A DNA stretch of 64,000 nucleotides from NCBI GenBank assembly GCA_036924855.1, contig JBAGRP010000001.1, positions 6,684,001 to 6,748,000 of the forward strand, read 5' to 3'. This stretch comes from Nitrobacteraceae bacterium AZCC 2146. GTDB taxonomy: Bacteria > Pseudomonadota > Alphaproteobacteria > Rhizobiales > Xanthobacteraceae. Below, in pieces: positions 33,620 to 43,598 of the stretch; position 1 is the first letter of the stretch, and each line of letters starts with the position of its first letter. The notes beneath the pieces are model-generated. The model was not told the DNA's origin, did no database searches, and worked only from the letters and a program-made list of their open reading frames with translations. A program made the translations under genes and the position numbers.

Positions 33620-36285
33620 ACGCCTATGTCTTCACCCTCCATCGCTCCGCGCAAGGCGGCCCTCGCCGGAGCGATACGTTGAATAGACACATTTTGCAGA
33701 TCGATCTGGGCAGGCGCAGGAACCCACCGCTCAAGGGCGCTTGCGAGTACATCAGCCTTGATAGGTTTCGTGATGTAATCGTTCATCCCTGCGGCAAGTG
33801 CCTTTACGCGCGCGTCCGATACGACATCCGCCGTTAGCGCGATGATGGGTATGTGGCGGCTCTGCGACCGACTTTGCCTAATGGTGGTGGCGGCAGTGTA
33901 GCCATCCATTTCGGGCATCCGACAGTCCATAAGAACCGCCGAGTACGGAATCCGGGCCGCCGCCTCAACGGCCTCCAGGCCGTTGGCTACGACATCCGCC
34001 GAATATCCCAGTGAGCCGAGAATACCGAGGACGACTTGCTGGTTGACAACATTATCCTCGGCGACTAGCAACCGGACCCCGCGCCTATGCATTTGCGTTC
34101 GCTGGTCCAAAGGCACCTTGGGCGCTTCATTTGGTGGGCAGCTTCGGATCCCCATGATGCTGGCAAGGATATTGTAGAGCTCGGATTGTCGTGCGGGCTT
34201 AGTCAGGCATGCGTCCACGCCCGCGTCGCGCGCTGATTTGGGAAGGTCATGCCCTCCGAGCGACGTTAAAAGCACCAACTTAGTCGAGGAAATCGCTGCA
34301 TCTGACCGGATTGCGCGTGCCAACGCGAGGCCGTCCATCTCCGGCATCTGCATGTCCATAATTGCAATGTCATACGGCTCTCCCCGCGCCGCTGCAGCCC
34401 TCAACATTGTGAGGGCCTGGGATCCGGACTCGACGCTCCCATTGCGCATATGCCAGCCGACTATGTGCTCGTGCAGGATGGCAAGATTTACCGGGTTGTC
34501 GTCGACGGCAAGCACCCGCACCCCGCGCAGGTGGTATTCTTGAGGGCTCGAGCTCAGAGCTTCCGGCAACGGCAGCGTGAACCAAAAAGTGCTCCCCTTT
34601 CCCGGCTGGCTTTCGACGCCCATTTCGCCGCCCATCAAGCGGACCAAGCGGCTGCAAATGGCGAGGCCTAGCCCTGTCCCCCCGTATTTGCGTGAGGTCG
34701 ATACATCAGATTGTTCAAAAGCTTCGAAAAGGCGGCCCCGCTGATCCGGCGCGATCCCGATTCCTGTATCTTCTACTTCAAAACGCACTATCGATGCGCC
34801 CTCACCACCCGATTGACGCTTGGCTCGCAGCACCACCTCACCACGCTCAGTAAACTTCACGGCATTCGAGGCAAGATTTGTCAAAACTTGCCGGAGCCGA
34901 AATGGGTCGCCGCGCATCCGCGGCGGAAGTTCATGCTCCACGAAACTGGCTAATTCTAAATCTTTTTCCGCAGCCCGAACGGCAACGATCGCAGTTACAC
35001 TTTCAACGATTTCGGATAGGTCGAAGTCGATGATTTCAAGTTCCACCTTACCAGCCTCGATCTTTGAAAAATCCAAGACATCGTTGATCACACTCAAAAG
35101 GGCCTCACCGGACTGGCGTACCGTTTCGGCATATCCTCGCTGCTGGTGAGTGAGTGACGTGTCCAGTAAAAGACCGGTCATGCCAATCAGGCCATTCAAC
35201 GGGGTGCGTATTTCGTGACTCATGCTGCTGAGAAATTCTGATTTCGCGAGACTTCCTTGTTCGGCGATAAGGCGCGCATTTTCGAGTTGCGCATTGCGGA
35301 AATAGGCGAACAGCAAACCAATTAGCAGAACCGTTGCGAGCAGGCCGACCGCGAGAATAATTGTGGCTCGGCCATTTTGAGTCACCAGAGCATCGGAGGT
35401 CGGCACAGCAACAAGTGTCCATACTTTATCACCAACGGGGAGCACCGTTGACCAATGGATCCGCGCCTCCAGCTCGGCTCGAGTGAAACCGGAAAGCGCG
35501 CCAGAGGCAGCACTCGATGTATGCATGTAGATGGGCGGCTCCTGCGGCTGCGCCTTGGGCCCAAAAAAGTAAAAATCCCTATCTCTTGTTGAAGCCCTGG
35601 TATTGAAAATACCTTCAATCATCGCGGAAATCTGAAATACGCCCTGCGCAAATCCAACCAGATTGCGGCGGCGGTCTTCGATGGAGGCGTGGGGAAGACC
35701 GGGCCGATATACCGGCAATAAAGCAAAGAAACCCCTGCGATCACCCTTTCCCGAGTGAAGAACGACAATGGGAGAAATTGCTAATTCCCCGCTATCACGG
35801 GCTTGCTTGACTGTCCTGAGACGTCCCTCCTCAGAACCTAGGTCTAACCCATAAGCGGCTGTGGAGGCTGGATCGTCGGTCGCGAAAAGCAACGGAAAAT
35901 ATTCGTCTCGCTCCGGAGATGGCGACGGCTGTTTACCCAGTGGGTCGACTGCGCGGATGTGGTAGTTGGGTATCCCTTGATGTAATCCATCCGCTTCGTG
36001 CGCTGCTCGCCCCTCGCGGGTGACCCGTGCGATCCAAGAGGTACTTAGAATGGACGCATCATGCTCAATCAGTCTTCTCGCAAAGCTCTGAAAATTCGGT
36101 AGGTTCACGTCCGGAAATGTTTCGAACAACGCGCGCAGGTCAGAAATTTTGTCGAGGTCCTCAGCAATTGCCGCTTTAATTACTAAAGCGTCCTCAGATG
36201 CTTTCCCAACGAACTGTTGTTTTGTAAATTCAAGCTCTATGTGTCTGCTGACAAAAAAAACCGAGTAGTGAAATAGCGATGCCAA
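33616..36285 (-). CDS. CHASE-domain hybrid sensor histidine kinase, truncated by IS66 and missing its N-terminus
   Basis: The open frame gives 889 residues: periplasmic CHASE sensor domain (~20-300), membrane helix ([23 protein letters not shown]), HisKA ([15 protein letters not shown]), HATPase (N box [10 protein letters not shown]1 DTGIGI, G2 GGTGLGL) and two receivers (phospho-Asp in [11 protein letters not shown] and [11 protein letters not shown]). The last ~20 residues (after NVSIQ) are read from IS66 DNA. The real C-terminus is the Hpt at 30425. The frame begins at an unlikely TTG directly after a stop; the proper ATG at 36343 is in another frame (see 36253-36343). Kinase and receivers remain, but signalling to the Hpt must now occur in trans. 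Confidence 0.85.
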   Translation of the reverse strand: MASLFHYSVFFVSRHIELEFTKQQFVGKASEDALVIKAAIAEDLDKISDLRALFETFPDVNLPNFQSFARRLIEHDASILSTSWIARVTREGRAAHEADGLHQGIPNYHIRAVDPLGKQPSPSPERDEYFPLLFATDDPASTAAYGLDLGSEEGRLRTVKQARDSGELAISPIVVLHSGKGDRRGFFALLPVYRPGLPHASIEDRRRNLVGFAQGVFQISAMIEGIFNTRASTRDRDFYFFGPKAQPQEPPIYMHTSSAASGALSGFTRAELEARIHWSTVLPVGDKVWTLVAVPTSDALVTQNGRATIILAVGLLATVLLIGLLFAYFRNAQLENARLIAEQGSLAKSEFLSSMSHEIRTPLNGLIGMTGLLLDTSLTHQQRGYAETVRQSGEALLSVINDVLDFSKIEAGKVELEIIDFDLSEIVESVTAIVAVRAAEKDLELASFVEHELPPRMRGDPFRLRQVLTNLASNAVKFTERGEVVLRAKRQSGGEGASIVRFEVEDTGIGIAPDQRGRLFEAFEQSDVSTSRKYGGTGLGLAICSRLVRLMGGEMGVESQPGKGSTFWFTLPLPEALSSSPQEYHLRGVRVLAVDDNPVNLAILHEHIVGWHMRNGSVESGSQALTMLRAAAARGEPYDIAIMDMQMPEMDGLALARAIRSDAAISSTKLVLLTSLGGHDLPKSARDAGVDACLTKPARQSELYNILASIMGIRSCPPNEAPKVPLDQRTQMHRRGVRLLVAEDNVVNQQVVLGILGSLGYSADVVANGLEAVEAAARIPYSAVLMDCRMPEMDGYTAATTIRQSRSQSRHIPIIALTADVVSDARVKALAAGMNDYITKPIKADVLASALERWVPAPAQIDLQNVSIQRIAPARAALRGAMEGEDIGV
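33678..33685. repeat. IS66 target-site duplication, right copy (GTTGAATA)
   Basis: Identical to 30772-30779. Joining the flanks across one copy gives a continuous 2955-base frame from 36285 to 30425. Confidence 0.9.
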
Positions 36286-36343
36286 AAAGAGCGACGCCTG
36301 ACATCAGCACAAGACGCCATGAGAGCTGGTTCCTGGTAAACAT
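36253..36343 (-). pseudogene. Out-of-frame 5' end of the sensor kinase gene
   Basis: An ATG at 36343 with GAGGTGG about 8 bases upstream opens a frame encoding [20 protein letters not shown] and then [10 protein letters not shown]. This is the N-terminal membrane helix expected before a CHASE domain. At the run of eight T (36253-36260, minus strand) the frame leaves the kinase frame. One extra T would give [13 protein letters not shown] and join them. This may be a real mutation, a sequencing error in a homopolymer, or a slippage site. Confidence 0.65.
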
Positions 36344-36756
36344 AAGCGGGCCACCTCGTAGAGGTAAACATATTGTTTACGCTGCCGAAAAAAGGTGTCG
36401 ATTCGCTTAATTGGTTGGGGATTTCTGTAAGTTCCCTGCCCAAACCTTCCACTCCAAGCAAGTCCCAGTCCAGCACCCCAACAAATTGTCGGATGAGAAG
36501 CGCAAGACTCTGTTTGCAGAACTGGAAGCTGTGCTGAGCGCATGATCGTTATGCCGCACAAAAGGTGCTTGTCCGATCATTCCGTGCGGAAGGGGCCCGG
36601 CATGAACCTTCCCGGAATAGAGATCCAGCTTAGCAATCTGAGGCGGCGTCAATCCGGGACTGGGCGAAACAAGCCTAGGAAGCGAGCGAAGACGTGCCTC
36701 AACCGACCCGCCCGCCATTCTTATTTGTTCCGCCCGCTTCCGACGGGAAAATTACA
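36344..36756. other. Intergenic stretch, no gene recognised
   Basis: Holds the kinase ribosome site at its left edge. Nothing else here has a recognisable product on either strand. A short plus-strand stretch reads LFAELEAVLSA before a stop near 36541, which looks like the tail of a lost gene. Confidence 0.45.
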
Positions 36757-36840
36757 CTGCGATTTCAATAACATAAGAGTTCGCAGTTTTATTCTGAATG
36801 GCGCGCCAAATTTCGACCATTCAGAATAAAACTGCGAACC
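36757..36840 (+). repeat. Hairpin repeat, copy 1 (perfect)
   Basis: A leader GATTTCAATAACATAAGAG is followed by a perfect inverted repeat with 23-base arms (36779-36801 and 36817-36839; outer ends GTTCGCAG/CTGCGAAC) around a 15-base loop. The palindrome TGGCGCGCCA lies at 36799-36808. The most complete of five same-orientation copies in the window. It lies before the helicase module. It lacks a T-run, so it is not a simple terminator. Confidence 0.9.
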
Positions 36841-37190
36841 CCGCGACTGCGCCAGCGCCATCGACCTTCGCGAGTTTCCGGCAGTAACCGCAAAGCGAAA
36901 ATCACGGCTGGCTGGTCTTCTTTTTTACAGTTCGATCCTTACGCCGCACAGCGGCTACCGACACGCCGACAACATCATCGCCGGACGCTCATTGACCGGC
37001 CATGCGATCGCCCTATGAATGCCGACTCGGTGGGCTCCGAACGGGTTCGAACCCATCCCCATCCCCACCACCGCGCTTCTCCACCGTGGTGGCTTGCCAA
37101 CGACGAGCCATCGTTCCAAATTGGGTTCGGGGAAGAGATCTGTCCGCAAATGGTGCTCTCGGCGACGGAACAGATGATGCGACGATCCGC

Positions 37191-39392
37191 ATGAAACCGC
37201 AGCCGGAACCATCAAGCCGGGAAGTTCTCGCGGGCCTTGTTGAGCGCGTCACATACCACAACGACGGGAATGGCTACTGCGTTTTGCGGATCAAGGCGCG
37301 CGGCCACCGCGAACTGGTCACTGTAGTCGGGCACGCCGCGGTGATCTCCGCTGGCGAGTGGATTACCGCATCGGGCGAATGGGTCAATGACCGCACCCAT
37401 GGCCAACAGTACAGGGCGAAGTTCTTAAAGACCTCGGAACCGACATCACTCGACGGCATCGAGAAATACCTCGGCTCCGGGATGATCCGCGGCATCGGGC
37501 CAGTCTATGCCAAGAAGCTGGTGCGCGCCTTCGGTGAGAAGGTGTTCGATACCATCGAGGCGGAGCCCGAACGCCTGCGCGAGGTAACGGGCATCGGCCC
37601 GGTTCGGGCCAACCGGATCACAGCCGCCTGGGCCGAACAGAAGATCGTTCGCGAAATCATGGTCTTCCTGCACAGCAATGGCGTCGGCACGGCGCGGGCG
37701 GTGCGCATCTATAAGACCTATGGCGCGGACGCCGTACAGGTCATGACCGAGAACCCCTACCGCCTCGCGCGTGACATTCGCGGCATCGGCTTCAAGACTG
37801 CCGACGCGATCGCGATGAAACTCGGCATCGAGAAGACCGCAATGATCCGGGTTCGGGCCGGAATCTCCTATGCGCTGACCGAGGCGATGGACGAAGGGCA
37901 CTGCGGTTTGCCGACGGATGAACTGGTGCCGCTTGCCGAGAAGCTGCTTGAGGTCCCGGTGGAACTAGTGCGCATCGCGCTTGATCTCGAACGGACAGAA
38001 GGCACGGTCATCGCGGACAGTGTAGGCGAAACGTCCTGCGTATTTCTGGCGGGCCTGCATCGGGCGGAGCGCTCGATTGCCGAGCGGCTGATCCGGCTTG
38101 CGAATGGCACACTGCCCTGGCCCTGGATCAATCCAGACAAGGCACTGCCTTGGGTCGAGGAACGGATCGGGCTTACCCTTGCCGAAAGCCAGGTGGCTGC
38201 GATCCGGCTCGCATTGATGTCCAAAGCGTTGGTCATGACCGGCGGTCCTGGTGTCGGCAAGACCACCATCGTCAAAGGTATTCTCCGCATTCTCGCAGCA
38301 AAGGGGGTAAGGCTCCTGCTATGCGCGCCGACCGGCCGCGCCGCCAAGCGCATGACCGAGGCGACCGGTTTTGAGGCCAGGACGATCCACCGGCTGCTGG
38401 AGGTTGACCCCAAGGGCGGCGGCTTCAAGCGCGGCGAAGACAATCCGCTCGACTGCGACCTGCTTGTTGTCGATGAAGCCTCAATGGTAGACGTCATGCT
38501 GATGCAGTCACTCATCAAGGCAGTGCCAGACAAGTCTGCCCTTTTGATCGTCGGCGACATCGACCAGCTTCCTTCGGTTGGGCCAGGTCAAGTGCTGGCC
38601 GACGTCATCTCATCCGGTGCTGTGCCGGTGGTGCGTCTCACCGAGGTGTTCCGGCAGGCCGCGCAAAGCCGCATCATCATCAGCGCACATCGCATCAATC
38701 ACGGGGTCATCCCCGATCTCAGCCTGCCCGGCACGGATAGCGATTTCTACTTCGTGCAAGCGGACGATCCAGAAACCGCCGTACAGCGCATCATCGAGTT
38801 GGTGAAGACACGGATCCCCAATCGCTTCGGCCTCGACCCAATTCGGGACATTCAGGTTCTGTGTCCAATGAACCGGAGCGGCGTCGGTGCGCGCTCGCTA
38901 AACATCGAACTGCAGACGGCTCTGAACCCCGCCGGCGAGCGCAAGGTCGAGCGCTTCGGTTGGACGTTCGCGCCCGGCGACAAAGTGATGCAGATCGAAA
39001 ACGATTACGACAAGGAGGTCTATAACGGCGACATCGGCTATATCGACGATGTTAGTTCCGAAGACAGCGAACTCACCGCAAGCTTCGACGGCCGCACGGT
39101 CATTTATGGGTTTGGTGAGCTCGACACACTGGTGCCGGCCTACGCAGCAACCATCCATAAGAGCCAGGGTTCGGAATACCCCGCCGTTGTGATCCCGGTG
39201 ATGACGCAGCATTATACCATGCTGCAGCGAAACCTGCTCTATACCGGCGTCACCCGGGGCAAGAAGCTGGTCGTGCTGGTCGGTCAGAAGAAGGCCGTCG
39301 CCATCGCGGTTCGCAACGTTTCGGGGCGAAGGCGGTGGTCGAAATTGAACGAGTGGCTGGCGTCAAGAATGCCGTCGATGCCGAGAAGATGA
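37191..39392 (+). CDS. RecD2-like SF1B DNA helicase
   Basis: A 733-residue helicase. An N-terminal OB-like domain (LVERVTYHNDGNGYCVLRIKARGH) is followed by tandem helix-hairpin-helix motifs (IRGIGPVYAKKLVRAFG; VTGIGPVRANRI). Motor motifs are GGPGVGKTT (~350), DEASMVD, GDIDQLPSVGPGQVL and AATIHKSQGSEYPAVVIPV. It unwinds DNA 5'-3' and in RecB-less bacteria works in repair; here it lies in a mobile region and not next to recBC. The ATG at 37191 is chosen because homology begins at once; the frame is open 63 codons further upstream and no strong ribosome site decides. Confidence 0.85.
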   Translation: MKPQPEPSSREVLAGLVERVTYHNDGNGYCVLRIKARGHRELVTVVGHAAVISAGEWITASGEWVNDRTHGQQYRAKFLKTSEPTSLDGIEKYLGSGMIRGIGPVYAKKLVRAFGEKVFDTIEAEPERLREVTGIGPVRANRITAAWAEQKIVREIMVFLHSNGVGTARAVRIYKTYGADAVQVMTENPYRLARDIRGIGFKTADAIAMKLGIEKTAMIRVRAGISYALTEAMDEGHCGLPTDELVPLAEKLLEVPVELVRIALDLERTEGTVIADSVGETSCVFLAGLHRAERSIAERLIRLANGTLPWPWINPDKALPWVEERIGLTLAESQVAAIRLALMSKALVMTGGPGVGKTTIVKGILRILAAKGVRLLLCAPTGRAAKRMTEATGFEARTIHRLLEVDPKGGGFKRGEDNPLDCDLLVVDEASMVDVMLMQSLIKAVPDKSALLIVGDIDQLPSVGPGQVLADVISSGAVPVVRLTEVFRQAAQSRIIISAHRINHGVIPDLSLPGTDSDFYFVQADDPETAVQRIIELVKTRIPNRFGLDPIRDIQVLCPMNRSGVGARSLNIELQTALNPAGERKVERFGWTFAPGDKVMQIENDYDKEVYNGDIGYIDDVSSEDSELTASFDGRTVIYGFGELDTLVPAYAATIHKSQGSEYPAVVIPVMTQHYTMLQRNLLYTGVTRGKKLVVLVGQKKAVAIAVRNVSGRRRWSKLNEWLASRMPSMPRR

Positions 39393-39401
39393 GGGCCGAC
39401 T

Positions 39402-39779
39402 ATGAATGTACGCAAAGCGCATAAGATTTGGATCGAACAGTGCGATGCGGCTCAAACGATCAAGGCACGATTCGGGCTCACGGCGGCCTTCGACTACCTT
39501 GTCGGTGAGAAGTTGATGAGTTTTGCCAGTGCTGCCTCCAGACATCCCGACTTCGCGCGGGAACTGCCGCGGTTTGTTTCCGAGGTGAGACGCATGTTCA
39601 CGCCGGATGAGATTGGCGCAAAGTTGGCGCAAATCGAGCTTTCGCAAAGCGAAAGGAACGTTGATGTTTTGGAAGATGATGATTTTCTTCGTGAGGGTCC
39701 GGCCGCAGTCGCGGAGTGCGTTCAGCAGTTCATGCTGGTCAAGGAATTGCTGACCGCGCCCATGCTCGGTACTTCGTGA
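39402..39779 (+). CDS. Hypothetical protein between helicase genes
   Basis: A 125-residue soluble protein that I do not recognise (AHKIWIEQCDAAQTIKARFGLTAAFDYLVGEKLMSFASAA; acidic C-terminal half). It is helical, with no membrane segment or signal peptide. It begins 9 bases after the RecD2-like stop and precedes the SNF2 gene by 87 bases, so it probably belongs to the same unit. Its first 45 residues would suit a small adaptor of the helicases, which is only a contextual guess. Confidence 0.6.
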   Translation: MNVRKAHKIWIEQCDAAQTIKARFGLTAAFDYLVGEKLMSFASAASRHPDFARELPRFVSEVRRMFTPDEIGAKLAQIELSQSERNVDVLEDDDFLREGPAAVAECVQQFMLVKELLTAPMLGTS

Positions 39780-39866
39780 CAGAATGGCGAATTACTTCTC
39801 GATGTGGCGCGCCGCTCACCACCAAAATCGCGAACATTTCCGGTGGGATCGTAAGGTCTCACCGTC

Positions 39867-42572
39867 ATGATGACGCTGGAACCCGTTCTCACCCCGCATG
39901 GTTTGCTGACGCTGCGACAAACGGCGCAAGCTCCTGCGTTGGAGCCCGATCAGGGCTTGCGGCTGGAGAAAGCATTTTTACGGGGCTCAGGGCACGGATT
40001 GTTGTGGCTCGGCGCCGACGAAGTCGCGACGGTTCTCCCACCGGTGTTGTCGTATTGGCGAGAGCTTGGAATGCGCTACATGACTGCACTGTGCGCTCTT
40101 CCTAGTGTTGGAGACGGCCGGACCAAGCCGCCTGTGCCAATCCCCGCCGATGGCGAGCTGGACACGATGGCAGCGGCCGTTCCGCCTATGACCGGCGCGG
40201 AATACCTGACGACGTCTGTCCTGGCCAATCTTTGGCGAGGTATGGATGCGGCCTTTGATGCCGAGTTGGTGCAAGCCAAGCTCTCCGTGCAGGAGTTCCT
40301 CAAGAGCCGTCATCCGGCATGGAATTTGGTTGGGCGCGTTCATTTCAACCTCGCGGAGAACCGGAAGGACGAAGAAGCCCCGTTCGCGTTTCTTGCGACC
40401 TATACGACCCGACTTTCGGCTGAGGCCAAGGCCCAGCATCTGCCGCTCGGCAAGGCCTTGCAGGAGTATTCCGGTGCGAGGAACCGCCAACGCCTGCTCT
40501 CGCTGCTGATGCCCGTCCAGCGTGCCGCCGAGAGTTGCCCTTGGTTGAAGACCATGGTCAATGCCGGCGATATCTTTCACCCGCTGCGCTGGAGCCCACA
40601 ACAGGCTCTGCAATTCCTGAAGGATGTTCCCGCGCTCGAAAGCGCCGGGGTGGTCGTGCGAATGCCAGCGAGTTGGCGCATGAACCACCCCGCACGCCCG
40701 CAAGTGAAAGCAACGGTCGGGGGCAATGCGCCATCACAGCTGGGGATGGACGCGCTGCTCGACTTCCGAATGGAGGTGACGCTCGAGGGCGAAAGCCTCT
40801 CGAAGGCCGAGATCAAGCGACTCCTGGCGCATTCCGATGGATTGGCCTTAATCCGTGGCAAGTGGGTCGAGGTCGATCATGAACGACTGAATCGCACACT
40901 CGAGCAATTTGAGGCCATCGAGCGCCGCGCCGCCGCCGATGGTCTTTCGTTCGGTGAAGCGATGCGTATGCTGGCTGGGGCTGGCATTGCCGGAGATAAG
41001 ACTGCTGCACCAGCCGACATCGATTGGAGCCAGACCGTGGCCGGCCCCTGGCTGGCGGAGACGCTGGCGACCTTGCGCCATCCCGATTGGCTCTTGCGGG
41101 TCGACCCCGGTCAATATTTTCAGGGCACGCTGCGACCCTATCAGCAGTCGGGTGTGCAATGGCTCTATCTGCTAACGCAGCTCAAGCTTGGGGCTTGCCT
41201 TGCCGACGATATGGGGCTCGGCAAAACCATCCAGGTGTTGTCGCTGCTGCTGGTGATCAAGAATGAGGACAGGGGAAATCGGAAACCTTGCCTGCTCGTA
41301 GCCCCCGCCTCGTTGTTAGCCAATTGGGCCGCCGAGATTTCCCGATTTGCGCCAAGCTTGAAAACAGTCGTGGTCCATCCATCGGCTGCGCCGTCCGAGA
41401 AATTGGACACATACAGTGCGGACAAATTCGCAGACGTCGATCTCGTAATCACGAGCTACGGCTTTCTGACGCGTACGCCTTGGCTAGAAACTACATCATG
41501 GCGGTTTGTGGTGCTCGATGAAGCACAGGCCATCAAGAACCCGGCTGCTAAGCAGACAAAATCGGTCAAGAGGCTCAAGGCCGAAATGCGCATTGCGCTG
41601 ACCGGCACGCCCATCGAGAATCGGCTCGGTGACCTATGGTCGATCTTCGACTTCATCAATCCTGGCCTGTTGGGATCGTCGAAGGAATTTTCGGCATTCG
41701 TCAAACGCCTCGCCGACCGGCCACATAACCCTTACGGTCCGCTCCGCGACCTGGTGCGCCCCTATATCCTGCGACGGCTGAAGACCGACAAGAGCATCAT
41801 TGCCGACCTGCCCGACAAGACCGAGGTGAAAACCTTCTGCCCCTTGAGCCGCAAGCAGGCGGCGCTTTATCAGCAAGCAGTGGCAGAGCTGGTCGGCCAT
41901 CTCGAAGAGGTCGATGGAATAAAACGGAGAGGCATCGTCCTAGCTTTTCTGATGCGTTTGAAGCAGATCTGCAACCATCCATCGCAGTGGCTCGGCGACG
42001 GCGCGTGGAATGAGGAGGATAGCGGTAAGCTTGGGCGTCTGCGCGACATCGCGGAAGTGGTTGCCGCCCGGCAGGAGAAGGCACTTGTCTTCACCCAGTT
42101 CCAGGAGACAACGGCGCCACTAGTGGCGTTCCTGGGCTCCGTATTCGGAAGGCCCGGCCTCGTCCTGCATGGCGAGACAGAGGTTAAGAAGCGCAAGGAC
42201 CTGGTGCGCCAATTTCAGGAAGACGAAGACGTCCCGTTCTTCGTGCTCTCGGTCAAAGCAGGCGGCACCGGGCTCAATCTCACAGCGGCCTCGCATGTCA
42301 TTCATTTCGACAGGTGGTGGAATCCGGCTGTCGAAAATCAAGCCACCGACCGTGCCTTCCGGATCGGACAGACCAAGAATGTGCTTGTGCACAAGTTCGT
42401 TTGTCGCGGCACCGTGGAGGAAAAGATCGACCATATGATCGAGTCGAAGAAACAATTGGCTGGGGATTTTCTTAGCGGCGGAGCTGACATGCTGTTGACT
42501 GAGATGAAAGATGAGGAGTTGCTTAAACTCGTGACTCTCGATTTGGGTGCGGCGATGAAGGAAGGGGGATGA
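39867..42572 (+). CDS. SNF2-family helicase/translocase
   Basis: A 901-residue SWI2/SNF2 ATPase. The first ~410 residues form the SNF2-associated N-terminal region of bacterial members. The motor has TLRPYQQSGVQWLYLLTQLKLGACLADDMGLGKTIQ (Walker A at ~450), VVLDEAQAIKNP (DEAQ box), ALTGTPIENRLGDLWSIFDF and motif VI QATDRAFRIGQTKNVLVHKF. Such proteins translocate on duplex DNA and remodel bound proteins such as RNA polymerase. The SWIM-protein gene begins at the next base after the stop, a pairing seen in many bacteria. Confidence 0.92.
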   Translation: MMTLEPVLTPHGLLTLRQTAQAPALEPDQGLRLEKAFLRGSGHGLLWLGADEVATVLPPVLSYWRELGMRYMTALCALPSVGDGRTKPPVPIPADGELDTMAAAVPPMTGAEYLTTSVLANLWRGMDAAFDAELVQAKLSVQEFLKSRHPAWNLVGRVHFNLAENRKDEEAPFAFLATYTTRLSAEAKAQHLPLGKALQEYSGARNRQRLLSLLMPVQRAAESCPWLKTMVNAGDIFHPLRWSPQQALQFLKDVPALESAGVVVRMPASWRMNHPARPQVKATVGGNAPSQLGMDALLDFRMEVTLEGESLSKAEIKRLLAHSDGLALIRGKWVEVDHERLNRTLEQFEAIERRAAADGLSFGEAMRMLAGAGIAGDKTAAPADIDWSQTVAGPWLAETLATLRHPDWLLRVDPGQYFQGTLRPYQQSGVQWLYLLTQLKLGACLADDMGLGKTIQVLSLLLVIKNEDRGNRKPCLLVAPASLLANWAAEISRFAPSLKTVVVHPSAAPSEKLDTYSADKFADVDLVITSYGFLTRTPWLETTSWRFVVLDEAQAIKNPAAKQTKSVKRLKAEMRIALTGTPIENRLGDLWSIFDFINPGLLGSSKEFSAFVKRLADRPHNPYGPLRDLVRPYILRRLKTDKSIIADLPDKTEVKTFCPLSRKQAALYQQAVAELVGHLEEVDGIKRRGIVLAFLMRLKQICNHPSQWLGDGAWNEEDSGKLGRLRDIAEVVAARQEKALVFTQFQETTAPLVAFLGSVFGRPGLVLHGETEVKKRKDLVRQFQEDEDVPFFVLSVKAGGTGLNLTAASHVIHFDRWWNPAVENQATDRAFRIGQTKNVLVHKFVCRGTVEEKIDHMIESKKQLAGDFLSGGADMLLTEMKDEELLKLVTLDLGAAMKEGG

Positions 42573-43484
42573 ATGAGCTACTACGGGTGGCACGCTTACG
42601 TGCCGGTAGCTGAGAAGCGGCGGCAGGCAGAACGCAAGTTGGCCAAGCTCAAGAAGCAGGGACGATCCGTTGCGCCCGTGAGGATCGAGGGCCGCACAAT
42701 TACCAAGAGCTTCTGGGGCAAATCTTGGTGCGTCAACCTTGAACGATACAGCGACTATGAGAACCGCTTGCCGCGCGGCCGGACCTATGTCCGAAACGGC
42801 TCCGTTATCGACCTGCAAATTGCCAAGGGCGAGATCTCGGCAATGGTCGCCGGGTCTGAGCTCTACCAAATCAAGATTGCCATTGCACCGGTTACGCGGG
42901 CACGCTGGAAATCCATCTGCCGGGACTGCGCCGGGACCGTCGATTCGCTAGTTGAGCTCCTGCAGGGCCGCTTGGCGAAAGGCGTGATGGACCGGGTCTG
43001 TCGAGAGGGTGACGGCCTGTTTCCGTCGCCGACGGAAATCAAGCTGTCCTGCAGCTGTCCAGATTGGGCAGACATGTGCAAGCACGTTGCGGCAGCACTG
43101 TATGGTGTCGGCGCCAGGCTAGATGAAAAGCCTCAGCTTCTTTTTGTGCTGCGCGATGTGGATGAAACTGAAATGCTCGCCAGCGCTGGACAGGATTCTC
43201 CGCTAACAATGGCGCCAGGCGCGGCGAAGGTGCTTGATGAAAGCGATGTCGCCGCTCTATTCGGGCTGGAGATGGCTGAAACTCCCTATACCCCGAATCC
43301 TGCCTTCACAGTCCCAAAGCGACCCCAACAGTCCAAGGCACAAAAAGGCAAGATATCTGCCAGAAAGACCAAGCCAGCAGCGAAGACCGATGTCGCCTTA
43401 CATCGTGCGACTCGGGCCAGTTCGGGAACGAAAAAGACAACCCGAGCAAGTGCCAGGAAACGGCGCACTCGGCGGCGACCATAG
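42573..43484 (+). CDS. SWIM zinc-finger protein, partner of SNF2 helicase
   Basis: A 303-residue protein with a SWIM zinc site CSCPDWADMCKH (C-x-C-x6-C-x-H, ~150) preceded by the conserved WGKSWCVNLERYSDYENRLPRGRTYVRNG region. SWIM domains bind DNA or protein. The C-terminal 60 residues are Lys/Arg/Ala-rich and probably disordered and DNA-binding. Its TGAATG junction with the SNF2 gene gives translational coupling and supports a complex with the translocase. Confidence 0.88.
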   Translation: MSYYGWHAYVPVAEKRRQAERKLAKLKKQGRSVAPVRIEGRTITKSFWGKSWCVNLERYSDYENRLPRGRTYVRNGSVIDLQIAKGEISAMVAGSELYQIKIAIAPVTRARWKSICRDCAGTVDSLVELLQGRLAKGVMDRVCREGDGLFPSPTEIKLSCSCPDWADMCKHVAAALYGVGARLDEKPQLLFVLRDVDETEMLASAGQDSPLTMAPGAAKVLDESDVAALFGLEMAETPYTPNPAFTVPKRPQQSKAQKGKISARKTKPAAKTDVALHRATRASSGTKKTTRASARKRRTRRRP

Positions 43485-43598
43485 CATTCCAAGGACGGTT
43501 ACGTACCGACCCCGTTGACGAATCTCGGCTATCGGGGTTTGAGCGGAAATGCTGCGAACATCTGGGCGAGGCTAACCAGCCACTCTCAGATTATATAG

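Larger units (their letters stand above)
30780..33677 (-). mobile_element. Complete IS66-family insertion sequence, 2898 bp
   Basis: The element is bounded by 8-base direct repeats and by imperfect terminal inverted repeats that both begin GTA and share GGCCGC at positions 17-22 (14 of the first 22 bases match). It carries tnpA, tnpB, tnpC and an accessory gene, all intact and reading toward lower coordinates. It inserted inside a hybrid kinase gene. The intact genes and exact duplications suggest a recent, possibly still mobile, insertion. Confidence 0.92.

Noticed and set aside
37020..37075. GGGTTCGAACCC resembling a tRNA T arm on the minus strand
   Set aside because: Stem pairing fails beyond the loop, and no anticodon arm or acceptor can be built around it.
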